This document shows positions 1 to 7,012 of a stretch of DNA of 64,000 nucleotides, piece after piece. The position numbers and the translations under genes were made by a program. Every line of letters starts with the position of its first letter. Positions within the stretch are counted from its first letter, which is position 1. The notes below the pieces were generated by a model. That model saw only the letters and a list, made by a program, of their open reading frames with translations, was not told the DNA's origin and searched no databases. This stretch comes from Chloroflexota bacterium (GTDB lineage Bacteria > Chloroflexota > Anaerolineae > B4-G1 > SLSP01). Where the stretch lies: positions 62,001-126,000 of the forward strand of contig JAIOAX010000008.1 in assembly GCA_019873645.1 (NCBI GenBank), written 5' to 3'.

Positions 1-10
1 GAATATTAAA

Positions 11-1657
11 GTGAGGATTGATAACGTGCCGGAATCCGAAACTTTTATCCGCCCACCTGGATTGCGCTATAACCTCATATCGCCGCCGGTTGACTTTACC
101 GGACGGAAGGCCGAGCTTGCCACGCTGCTGGCAAATTTCGAGCGCGGCGTTTTGATTACCAGCCCTGCCGACGAGCTGGGCAACGGTATGACGGCGCTGG
201 CCCGGCGGCTGGCCGCCGAATTGCGCAACGACTTCCCCGATGGCTGTCTGGAAATTGATCTGCGCGGCGGCCTGGCAAACTTCATCGAGCCGCTCACGCC
301 AGTCGAAGCCCAGCGGCGTCTGTTGCTGCCTTTCTATCCCGACACGCCACTTCCCGATGATGAGAAGGCCCTGGACGAACTGTATCGGGAGACATTTGCC
401 ACGCGCAAGGTGTTGTTGTTGTTGGACAATGCCGCCGGCCCGGCCCAAGTGCGGCGTTTGGTGCCGCGGCAGCCTTCGGCGGTGATCGTCACTGCGCGGA
501 CGGAGTTTCCTACACTGGCAAAATTGTATCCCCTCAGCCTTGGCGGATTGCGTACCGAGGAGGCGCGAGCCTTGTTAATGCATATCGCTCCTGCCTGTGC
601 TTCCCTGCCGCAGCGTTTGACGAACAAAATCCTGGAATACTTCGGCAGCAGCCCGCTTGCGTTGCGCATTGTCGGAGCGCTGTTGCGGGATGGGTTTGTC
701 AAAAATCCCCGGATGCTGTTGAACCGTTATCACGCCATCCGCCGACGCCTTACGGCGCTGCGCCCTGTGGGCGTCAACCTGCCGGTGAGCATCGCTTTAG
801 AGCTGGCCTATGAGACCTTGCCTACCGAACAGCGCGCTTTCTTTGAGTCCCTGGCCGTCTTCCCGGCGCCGTTCAGTCAGGCAGCAGCGGCGATGGCCTG
901 GGGACTTGACGCCACAGCAGCTGAATCCTTGCTGGTGACTTTGGTGCGTCGCAACCTGGTCATGTATTATCCAGAAGTGAACTTATATGCGTTGCATGAT
1001 CTGGTCTCGGTCTACATCCAGGAGCTGTTGCTGGGACAACCGGAATGGACGCGCCTGGTTATGGAACGTTATGTACGTTATGCCCTGGCCGAAGCCGGGC
1101 GCGCCAATGCACTCTATGGTGCAGGGGGCGTTTACAAGGAAGAAGGATTGGCGCGTTTTCTTGCGGTCTGGCCGCATGTATGGGCGGCCTGGCTGCGGAT
1201 GAGCAGCGCCGATCCCGGCTGGCCCCGTCCCGAGAATGTGGAACGCTGGTTGTGTGACTTTCCCAGCCGCGTTTTGCCGATTTTGCAAACCCTGGTGCCG
1301 CTGGCGGAACGCACGGTCATGCTGGAACGTATGTTGCAGGCAGCGCGCGCGTTGGATCGCGCCGCCGAGGCATTGGTCCTGAACTACCTGGGACAAGCCT
1401 ACATGGCGCAAGGCGATGCACAGCGAGCTTTGGAAGTTTACGAAGCCTACCTGCAGATTGCCTATGATCTTCACGACCGTATGGGTGAAGCTACGGCGCT
1501 GATGCACATCGGCACGGCCTGTGGGTTCCTGGGCAACGTCAAGCGCGCGCGGGAGAGTTGGCGTCATGCCCTGGCGCTCTTCAGGATGATCGGCGATCCG
1601 CGCGCCGCGCAACTGCGTACCTGGCTGGAGAAGTTGGAAAGCAAGCTCACAGCGTAG
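11..1657 (+). CDS. STAND (NB-ARC-like) ATPase-fold protein with C-terminal TPRs, possibly 5'-partial
   Basis: The protein (548 aa from GTG 11; another in-frame GTG lies at 26) has the layout of an AfsR/NB-ARC regulator without a DNA-binding domain. Seen: a Walker B-like strand VLLLLDNA near residues 134-141, the sensor-like IVTART near 159-164, and the SSPLALRIVG motif near 213-222 (the GLPLAL motif of NB-ARC). A winged-helix-like segment follows at about 255-335, and TPR-like helices at about 440-545 (LNYLGQAYMAQGDAQRALEVY). The expected P-loop is degenerate: LGNGMTA near 56-62 has no Gly-Lys-Thr/Ser. Such proteins act as signal-triggered switches that oligomerise; the missing Lys suggests weak or absent ATP hydrolysis. 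No in-frame stop lies between base 1 and the GTG, so the true start could be outside the window. The partner and signal are unknown. Confidence 0.7.
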   Translation: MRIDNVPESETFIRPPGLRYNLISPPVDFTGRKAELATLLANFERGVLITSPADELGNGMTALARRLAAELRNDFPDGCLEIDLRGGLANFIEPLTPVEAQRRLLLPFYPDTPLPDDEKALDELYRETFATRKVLLLLDNAAGPAQVRRLVPRQPSAVIVTARTEFPTLAKLYPLSLGGLRTEEARALLMHIAPACASLPQRLTNKILEYFGSSPLALRIVGALLRDGFVKNPRMLLNRYHAIRRRLTALRPVGVNLPVSIALELAYETLPTEQRAFFESLAVFPAPFSQAAAAMAWGLDATAAESLLVTLVRRNLVMYYPEVNLYALHDLVSVYIQELLLGQPEWTRLVMERYVRYALAEAGRANALYGAGGVYKEEGLARFLAVWPHVWAAWLRMSSADPGWPRPENVERWLCDFPSRVLPILQTLVPLAERTVMLERMLQAARALDRAAEALVLNYLGQAYMAQGDAQRALEVYEAYLQIAYDLHDRMGEATALMHIGTACGFLGNVKRARESWRHALALFRMIGDPRAAQLRTWLEKLESKLTA

Positions 1658-1703
1658 AAAGTGTGTTACAATGAAGATATAGTCTTACAGCAGGTGAAAA
1701 GAG

Positions 1704-1988
1704 ATGAGTACATATACGCCAGAAAGGGTGTTAGCATTGCTAGGATACGCAGATCCACTGGATGCTGCGCGGCAACACGCACGCATGATTCTGCTGGGGC
1801 GCAGAGCGCGGTATGAAGCCCAAGCTCAGGCATTGGCAGCCAAATGGGGATGTTCGGTTGCTGAAATGCAGGCGCGTTACATGTTGCAGGGACAGGAAGA
1901 TTTTGAAGCTGATGACGATTACGTGGAATGGCAATGGTATTTGGACGCCTTATCGGTGCTTGATGCCCAAATAGCGGCCCTCTCTTAA
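1704..1988 (+). CDS. Putative antitoxin-like small protein upstream of a TumE-like toxin
   Basis: This acidic 94-aa protein starts at ATG 1704 behind AGGTG at 1692-1696. It is predicted to be helical, with the pattern RYEAQAQALAAKWGCSVAEM followed by an acidic EADDDYVEWQWY stretch near residues 69-80. From memory, small proteins with a 'YE...KYG...EDDYMEWE' pattern often stand upstream of DUF6516/TumE toxins. Here the next gene is such a toxin about 90 bases downstream, so an antitoxin role fits. There is no HTH or AbrB-type DNA-binding motif that I can recognise, so autoregulation cannot be read from the sequence. Confidence 0.5.
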   Translation: MSTYTPERVLALLGYADPLDAARQHARMILLGRRARYEAQAQALAAKWGCSVAEMQARYMLQGQEDFEADDDYVEWQWYLDALSVLDAQIAALS

Positions 1989-1998
1989 CTTTTGGGTC

Positions 1999-2067
1999 AT
2001 GTTACGACTTCTTGAGCAGCGTCCCGATCTTTTTGTATCTTGGCGTCTCTTGCGTTATGAACAATGA
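1999..2067 (+). pseudogene. Possible remnant of a UPF0175 antitoxin (22 codons)
   Basis: Between the antitoxin-like gene and the toxin there is a short frame, ATG 1999 to TGA 2065-2067, reading MLRLLEQRPDLFVSWRLLRY and two more residues. It resembles residues about 24-45 of the intact UPF0175 protein of this window at 6571-6873 (RILLRERPDLRIGLAIYRYE), with the shared core RPDL and RYE at the same spacing. I read it as a decayed piece of an antitoxin gene that sits inside another toxin-antitoxin locus. The match is short, so chance is possible; it could also be an accidental upstream ORF of the toxin. Confidence 0.25.
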
Positions 2068-2080
2068 GGGAGACGCCTAT

Positions 2081-2353
2081 ATGCTACACATTGTCATATA
2101 TCTACGTGATTCAAACCGGTTGGATGTACGGGATTATGTATTTGTGAACGGACAACGCAAGTATGCCTATCATTGGATGAATAGTGATGGCACACTGCGT
2201 TGTCGGTGGGATAATGCACCACATTGGCCGAATGTCAGCACTGCGCCGCATCATCAACATCTACCCGGGCAAACTGTTCCGGAGCCATCACTGATCACGA
2301 ATCTGGAAGATTTGTTTGCTTTTATCGCCAATAAATTTCCTACGGAGTTGTAA
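2081..2353 (+). CDS. TumE/DUF6516-like toxin of a toxin-antitoxin pair
   Basis: The 90-aa product from ATG 2081 carries features I associate with DUF6516 (TumE) toxins: an N-terminal strand MLHIVIYLRD, then YAYHW, RCRWDNAPHWPNV and TAPHHQHLPG, rich in His and Trp, and a C-terminal amphipathic helix LEDLFAFIANKF. The start is set by GAGGGA at 2066-2071 ahead of ATG 2081; longer in-frame starts at TTG 2012 and ATG 2057 lack a good ribosome site and would overlap the possible UPF0175 remnant. The putative antitoxin lies just upstream. The mechanism of this family is not visible from sequence; an RNase-like activity would be a guess. Transcription likely ends at the hairpin at 2428-2454. Confidence 0.6.
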   Translation: MLHIVIYLRDSNRLDVRDYVFVNGQRKYAYHWMNSDGTLRCRWDNAPHWPNVSTAPHHQHLPGQTVPEPSLITNLEDLFAFIANKFPTEL

Positions 2354-2427
2354 TCACCTGAATCAGGACGACCCGACGGCGGCTTTGACTGACCCCCAAG
2401 CCCTCAGGTGCATACTGTTCAATAATC

Positions 2428-2461
2428 TCAGGGGAGGGCTTGGCCCTCCCCTGATTCTTTT
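2428..2461. terminator. Strong bidirectional intrinsic terminator between convergent genes
   Basis: A perfect 12-bp stem, TCAGGGGAGGGC (2428-2439), loop TTG, and GCCCTCCCCTGA (2443-2454), is followed on the plus strand by TTCTTTT. It lies between the ends of the convergent toxin gene (ends 2353) and oxidoreductase gene (ends 2460). The U-run is better for rightward than for leftward transcription. Confidence 0.85.
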
Positions 2462-5400
2462 AACCTTTTAGATACGCAATCAGCGGCTCCGTCACCAGCG
2501 GTACCACATCCCCGATCATGTGTGGCATCAGGTTATCCATCACTTTTGGCATCAACTTGGGCATCTGCTCGGCCATGTAGTCGGGCATCGGGATTTGCGC
2601 GGCGACGCGGGCCAGCATGGTGTCCATCACCTTCGGCATCATCAGCGGCAGCAGTTTGGGGAAGAGCACCGGGAACAGCGGCTTCATCAGCCCCAACGCG
2701 CCGGGGATTTTGCCCATCGCGCGCATCATCTTGCCCATACCAAACGGCATGGCGTCCACCAGCTCCGGCCACATCGTCCCCATCAGGTTGGCGAAGCCCT
2801 GCGGCGTCATCAGCGCGATCATCGCCTCGAAAACCGCCCACTGCGCCTTGACCTCCGGGTGTGGATCGGGCAGGTCGGTGTAACCGAGCGCTTCGGCGCA
2901 GAAGCGCGCCAGGTCCACGATTTCAACGTTCAGGTTTTTCTTGTCGCGCGCCACGCGGAACTGGAACTCGCAACACGGACAGGCCGCCAGTACCTTCTGC
3001 GCGCCGGCCTCGATGGCTTCATCCAACCGGTGTTTGCCCACCTCGGCGGCGACCGGCGGCTCTTTGATGAGCGTGAGTACGCTGCCGCAGCAATGCGCCA
3101 TATCGCGGTTGTACTCCATTTCCACATAGTTCACGCCGGGGATAGCCTTGATCACGTCACGCGGCTCCTCATAGACGTGCGAGACGCGCCCCATGTGGCA
3201 GGAATCGTGCCAGGTCACGTTGACCGGTTGGGTGCCGCTCTCTGGGAAAGTGAACGAGCCATCGCGTACTTTCTCCGCTACCACTTCACTATAGTGTTTG
3301 GCGGTGATGCCGTACTCGATCCCCAGCTTCGCGCACCATTCCGGGTAGACGTGCCGCCACATCATATTGCACGCCGGACAGGAAGTAATGACGGTATCCG
3401 CGCCGGCAGCTTTGACGGCGGCAATATTCTTTTTCATTGTCTCCACGAAGACGTCCCATTTGCCCGCGACGAGCATCGGGGTACCGCAGCAGTTCTCCTT
3501 CTTGCCGACGTAGGTGAAATCCACGCCGGCAGCGTCCAGCAACTTCACCGAAGCCTGCCCAATGTCGTGCTCGACATAACTGGCCGTGCAGCCGGCAAAG
3601 TAGACCGCTTTAGCTTTTTTGTCGCTGTGTTTTGCGCGCAACTCTTCTGGGAACCACGCATCGCGGTCTTTGCGGTAGCCGGCCCAGATATTGCCCTGAT
3701 CGGTGAGCGCCGCCGCCATCATCTCGAAGGGCGGGAACGTCATCTTGCCATCCTCGTGGATCAGCTTGCCGCGCAGTTTCATCCACGATGGCTCAATGGG
3801 CAGCGAGGCCGAGCAGCGCAGGTTACACAGCTCGCAGGTGGTGCAAACCAGGAAAGTATCCACCATGAATTGATCCCACTTCTCGCGGCCCTCCATATAC
3901 TCGCGCAGCCAGTACCACTTGCCGCGCGGACTCTGACTTTCCCAGCCACGCCCGTAGTATTGATCACACTCCTGGACGCAGTAGCCGCACTGTGAGCAGG
4001 CGTAGGCGTACCACGCCACGTCTGCCGGGATGCCGCGGACGGGCTTGTCGGGGAATTTCTCGCCCACTTCGGTCGAGATGGCATTGCCGAAGGGGCGCAG
4101 CAGCGGCTCAAAGGCGTTGGCCGCAATCAGCGCGTTGCTGATGAGCGCGTTGCCGATGACTTTGCCCGGATTGAGGATGCCGGCGGGGTCGGCTTTGGTC
4201 TTGAATGCTTTCATCACCTGCGCGCGTTCCTGTCCCAGGATTTTGGGCGCCATCTTGGAGTAGTACAGGCCGGTGGCGTAGGGCCGTCCGCCGTACTTCT
4301 CCGCAATCCGGCTGATGGTCAACGAGAGTGGAAAGACGAAGTTGTAGCCTAGCTTGCGCTGGTCGGCGGGGATGAAACCGAGGATGACGACCTCCGGCTC
4401 GCCTTTGGGGTTGCGTCCCTGGCGGATGAGCATGCCTTCCTTCACCACGGGCTGCGCGATTTTGGTTTCGACTTCGGCCAGCATTTCGCCCAGGCCGGAG
4501 AGTGGCACGACGACTTCCGCCGGCACCAGGCTCGGGCCCAAACGCTTGACGGTCATAATGCGGAAGCGATTTTGCCACTCGTGTTGGGCAATTTCATCGC
4601 TGAGCAAAGTGGCCTGGCACTTGCCGGTGCTCATCCGTTCGGCCAGCGTGGCGCGCACGAATTCGGCGTCGCTCCGGCGGACGGCGATGGTAGTGATATA
4701 GGTTTCGGGCAGCTCAACGTGTTTTTCGACCGGCTGGCCGTGGTGCGTCATCGGCGGCGCCTGATTTTTCAACGCGGCCATGCGCGGGTTGATGAAATGC
4801 ATTGACCAGATCGGCAGATTGCACTCCATAAAGCCTTCCAGCAGGTGTTGCAATTCGCGCGCATCGGGACAGCCGATAGAGAGGATATCCAGCGGGACTT
4901 CGGGCATAACCTTAATGGTCAGCTCGGTGATGATGCCGGTGATGCCCTCGGCCTCGTAGATCATATCCAGCCCCTCGCCCTCGAAGAGTCCCACGGAGCC
5001 GTCGCCGTGGACCACGCGCGCGCTGACGACGTTATCGCGGAACCAGCCGGCCTCGAAGGAGCCGTAGCCCGCGCCGCCCTGCGCCAGCCAGCCGCCCGCC
5101 GTCGCCGAGGGATAGCTGCTCGGATAGGTGCGCAGCGTCATCCCGTGCTTTTTCAGGACGCGGTCGGCGTTCTCCCAGACGATGCCAGGTTGCAATGTAG
5201 CGGTCTGGGCTTCAACGTCAACGCGCAGCACCTTCGCCATGCGGAAAAAGTCAATCACCACACCGCCTTTCACCGGCAGCACGCCGCCGTAGCCGGAGGT
5301 TGCCTTGCCGCGTGGGACAAGCGGAATACGGTTTGCCGCCGCCCACTTCACCAGCGCGACGATCTCCGCTTCCGACGTTGGCTGCACGACGGCATCGGCC

Positions 5401-5546
5401 AGCGGCGTGCCGATGAGCGGTTTGATGAGCAACGGCATCTCACCGACATCGTGACTGTAGAGCTTGCGCTCCACGCGCCGGGTCGTCACCCGTTCGCCAA
5501 AAGTGTTTTCAAGCCAGTTGATTTGTTCTGCCGATAAATGTCCCAT
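2460..5546 (-). CDS. Fused FAD-binding oxidase / 4Fe-4S / CCG-domain oxidoreductase (GlcD-GlcF type)
   Basis: The protein (1028 aa) joins three parts. Residues about 30-460 are a PCMH-type FAD domain (PRGKATSGYGG near 78-88) and FAD-oxidase C-terminal part ending in GILNPGKV. Two ferredoxin-type sites follow, CSQCGYCVQEC near 517-527 and CTTCELCNLRC near 573-583. Residues about 650-870 hold two CCG repeats (CCGTP, CPACN, then DSCHMG, CCGS, CPCCE) as in GlcF and heterodisulfide reductase subunits. Such enzymes oxidise a 2-hydroxy acid such as D-lactate or glycolate and pass electrons to a quinone or thiol acceptor; the substrate is not readable. A Met/Pro-rich C-terminal extension of about 120 aa is unusual. 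Start: ATG 5546 has AGGAGG 5 nt upstream; an earlier in-frame Met would translate simple repeats. It probably shares a transcript with the upstream arsR-like gene. Confidence 0.85.
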   Translation of the reverse strand: MGHLSAEQINWLENTFGERVTTRRVERKLYSHDVGEMPLLIKPLIGTPLADAVVQPTSEAEIVALVKWAAANRIPLVPRGKATSGYGGVLPVKGGVVIDFFRMAKVLRVDVEAQTATLQPGIVWENADRVLKKHGMTLRTYPSSYPSATAGGWLAQGGAGYGSFEAGWFRDNVVSARVVHGDGSVGLFEGEGLDMIYEAEGITGIITELTIKVMPEVPLDILSIGCPDARELQHLLEGFMECNLPIWSMHFINPRMAALKNQAPPMTHHGQPVEKHVELPETYITTIAVRRSDAEFVRATLAERMSTGKCQATLLSDEIAQHEWQNRFRIMTVKRLGPSLVPAEVVVPLSGLGEMLAEVETKIAQPVVKEGMLIRQGRNPKGEPEVVILGFIPADQRKLGYNFVFPLSLTISRIAEKYGGRPYATGLYYSKMAPKILGQERAQVMKAFKTKADPAGILNPGKVIGNALISNALIAANAFEPLLRPFGNAISTEVGEKFPDKPVRGIPADVAWYAYACSQCGYCVQECDQYYGRGWESQSPRGKWYWLREYMEGREKWDQFMVDTFLVCTTCELCNLRCSASLPIEPSWMKLRGKLIHEDGKMTFPPFEMMAAALTDQGNIWAGYRKDRDAWFPEELRAKHSDKKAKAVYFAGCTASYVEHDIGQASVKLLDAAGVDFTYVGKKENCCGTPMLVAGKWDVFVETMKKNIAAVKAAGADTVITSCPACNMMWRHVYPEWCAKLGIEYGITAKHYSEVVAEKVRDGSFTFPESGTQPVNVTWHDSCHMGRVSHVYEEPRDVIKAIPGVNYVEMEYNRDMAHCCGSVLTLIKEPPVAAEVGKHRLDEAIEAGAQKVLAACPCCEFQFRVARDKKNLNVEIVDLARFCAEALGYTDLPDPHPEVKAQWAVFEAMIALMTPQGFANLMGTMWPELVDAMPFGMGKMMRAMGKIPGALGLMKPLFPVLFPKLLPLMMPKVMDTMLARVAAQIPMPDYMAEQMPKLMPKVMDNLMPHMIGDVVPLVTEPLIAYLKG

Positions 5547-5551
5547 AGGTG

Positions 5552-5557
5552 CCTCCT
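5552..5557 (-). promoter_or_regulatory. Ribosome binding site that sets the oxidoreductase start
   Basis: The minus strand reads AGGAGG five bases before ATG at 5546-5544. This consensus site excludes the 25-residue longer reading, whose codons are the ACGTGAAACGTAA-type simple repeat. Confidence 0.8.
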
Positions 5558-5558
5558 G

Positions 5559-5610
5559 TAAAACGTGAAACGTAAAACGTAAGACGTGAAACGCGAAACG
5601 TAATGCGTAA
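5559..5610. repeat. Short degenerate tandem repeat, unit about AACGTGA/AACGTAA
   Basis: Six to seven imperfect copies of a 7-8 nt unit (AAACGTGA, AACGTAAA, ACGTAAG, ACGTGAA, ACGCGAA, ACGTAAT) sit directly upstream of the oxidoreductase ribosome site. One of many such arrays at gene borders in this window. Confidence 0.8.
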
Positions 5611-5624
5611 ATTCCTGTCACGTA

Positions 5625-5690
5625 TCTTGCCCCTTGTTCCTTGCCCCTTGCCCCTTGCTCCTTGCTTCCTATGCCTTGCCTTGCATCTTG
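5625..5690. repeat. Short degenerate tandem repeat, unit GCAAGGG (minus strand)
   Basis: The minus strand reads GCAAGGG-type heptamers in tandem (plus strand CCTTGCCCCTTGCTCCTTGC). The array overlaps the 3' end of the ArsR gene, and its codons supply the last residues MQGKA and the stop. Confidence 0.75.
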
Positions 5691-5989
5691 TCGGCCACAA
5701 AGCTGCGTAAAATGTTCATCGCTTCGAGGATACGGGGATCGCCCAGGGAGTAGTAGATGGAGGTGCCGTCGCGTTCGGCGTTGACCAGGCCACGCTCACG
5801 CAGGATGCGCAGATGATGGGAGACGGTGGGTTGCGTCACGTCCAACAGCTCGGTCAATTCGGTGACGTTGCGCGGGCGCTCGGCCACGAGGTAGAGCAGC
5901 CGCAGGCGTTTGGTATCGCCAATGCCCTCGCAGATGTAGCGGTGCATCAGGGCGACTTCGTCTTCAGAAATGATTTGATTGATGGGCAT
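5669..5989 (-). CDS. ArsR/SmtB-family transcriptional repressor
   Basis: This 106-aa winged-helix protein has the ArsR pattern: a first helix with DTKRLRLLYLVAE, the recognition region NVTELTELLDVTQPTVSHHL, the next helix RILRERGLV, and the wing AERDGTSIYYSL. It should bind as a dimer to a palindromic operator; a perfect inverted repeat lies right upstream (5999-6034). I see no clear Cys/His metal site (only one Cys, in HRYICEG), so the signal may not be a metal and could be redox or another ligand. The start ATG 5989 is preferred over an earlier in-frame ATG at 6031, because the latter would translate the operator itself. The gene precedes the FAD/Fe-S oxidoreductase on the same strand by about 120 nt, so it probably controls that gene and itself. 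Confidence 0.85.
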   Translation of the reverse strand: MPINQIISEDEVALMHRYICEGIGDTKRLRLLYLVAERPRNVTELTELLDVTQPTVSHHLRILRERGLVNAERDGTSIYYSLGDPRILEAMNILRSFVADKMQGKA

Positions 5990-5996
5990 CTTGTTT

Positions 5997-6036
5997 ATAT
6001 ATTGATAAATGTCTATATAGAGCATTATCAATATAG
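5997..6036 (-). promoter_or_regulatory. Palindromic operator/promoter of the arsR-like gene
   Basis: ATATTGATAA (5999-6008) and TTATCAATAT (6025-6034) are perfect inverted arms, with the self-complementary CTATATAG (6013-6020) at the centre. The whole is 36 bp and symmetric, fitting a dimeric ArsR operator. A further half-like copy, GGATAAATGTC at 6045-6055, repeats TGATAAATGTC of the left arm. Confidence 0.75.
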
Positions 6037-6064
6037 CATTGTGTGGATAAATGTCAAGAAGAAC

Positions 6065-6574
6065 TCAAGTAATAATCAGGGGAGTGAGGTCGGTCAACGG
6101 GGAACGGTAGCCTCGTTGGATCATCATTAATAACAAGGCATTGGCCGTGTCCAAAGAACAAATTTGACGTTCAACGGCCAGTACCAGGCAACCCAATAAG
6201 CCAGAGAGCCTAATTTTCAGCCGTTCGGCTTCCTGGCGAGCCGCCAAATCATCGGTCAACAAAAGCCAGTTACGTACTTTGGCAATCGCTAAACACGACG
6301 CTTCACCTTTATGCAGACGCTTTGGAAACGTGCCTAAATAATGCAGTTCCATTTCAGAAGCGAATCCGGTGAGATGAATCCAACCGGAGGGTTGAAAAGG
6401 AGCAATGAACTGGTTCAGGTGAGTGTAGAAGCTGTATCCTTCGTCAAGCCCTTCCTGTATTTCGGCATAGACATCTGTAGAAATAAACAGGCGCTTATAC
6501 AATGCCTGGAGAATATCCAGACGATTTATCGCTGCAAAGTTTGAGATGACGGTAGTGTTACTGATGACACTCAT
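6065..6574 (-). CDS. DUF3368 PIN-like toxin of a type II toxin-antitoxin pair
   Basis: The 169-aa protein matches DUF3368, a PIN-fold family usually paired with UPF0175. Seen: the N-terminal VISNTTVISNFAAINRLDIL, the IS.DVYAEIQEG segment, HKGEASCLAIA near residues 88-97, and LLLTDDLAAR near 104-113. In PIN nucleases the first motif has a metal-binding Asp; here it is Asn6 (SNTT), while Glu91 and Asp108/109 are present. Activity as an RNase is therefore plausible but not certain. The gene overlaps the upstream antitoxin gene by 4 bases (ATGA), typical of translational coupling. Confidence 0.75.
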   Translation of the reverse strand: MSVISNTTVISNFAAINRLDILQALYKRLFISTDVYAEIQEGLDEGYSFYTHLNQFIAPFQPSGWIHLTGFASEMELHYLGTFPKRLHKGEASCLAIAKVRNWLLLTDDLAARQEAERLKIRLSGLLGCLVLAVERQICSLDTANALLLMMIQRGYRSPLTDLTPLIIT

Positions 6575-6873
6575 ACTTGTTCCTGGAAGTATTGGCGGAG
6601 TGCCTGGACTTCGGCCTGCGCCTCATCCATTGTTTCTGGGCCAAGCCGAGGTACAATACCGCGTTCCAGGAGGATCTGCTTCATTTGCGCCCAACTTACT
6701 CCGGCCAGTGCCGCCGCTCTGGCCAGTGATAAATTTTCATGTTCATAGCGATAGATTGCCAGCCCAATGCGCAAGTCCGGACGTTCACGTAATAGTATGC
6801 GCACTGCGTCTTGAATGGCAGCTTCTTCACTAGAATAGAGACGGGCAGCAACTAAATCCTGGATAGCTAACAT
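6571..6873 (-). CDS. UPF0175-family antitoxin
   Basis: This 100-aa protein has the UPF0175 pattern: an N-terminal part AARLYSSEEAAIQDAVRILL, then RERPDLRIGLAIYRYEHENLSLARAAALAGVS with an HTH-like helix pair, and MKQILLERGI at its end, followed by an acidic C-terminal tail (ETMDEAQAEVQALRQYF) that could cover the toxin. The partner is the overlapping DUF3368 gene. UPF0175 proteins bind DNA and neutralise the PIN-type toxin in the pairs studied; that role here is inferred from family and order. Confidence 0.78.
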   Translation of the reverse strand: MLAIQDLVAARLYSSEEAAIQDAVRILLRERPDLRIGLAIYRYEHENLSLARAAALAGVSWAQMKQILLERGIVPRLGPETMDEAQAEVQALRQYFQEQV

Positions 6874-7012
6874 CGCCTTTCCTTAATCCGTATACCCAAT
6901 GGTTAGAAAAACCGTCCCATAGTGGTTATTTTAGCGACGATAAATCACCTGCTATGAACCGCCATTTTCATCATACTAACACCCCTATCATACTCCAAAC
7001 ACTGCCAAATGT

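Noticed and set aside
2520..3995. 491-codon plus-strand open frame opposite the oxidoreductase
   Set aside because: His-rich low-information translation with no domains, while the minus strand encodes an intact FAD/Fe-S enzyme.
5990..6031. Longer N-terminus of the ArsR protein from ATG 6031
   Set aside because: These codons are the palindromic operator; ArsR homologues align from about MPINQIISEDE.
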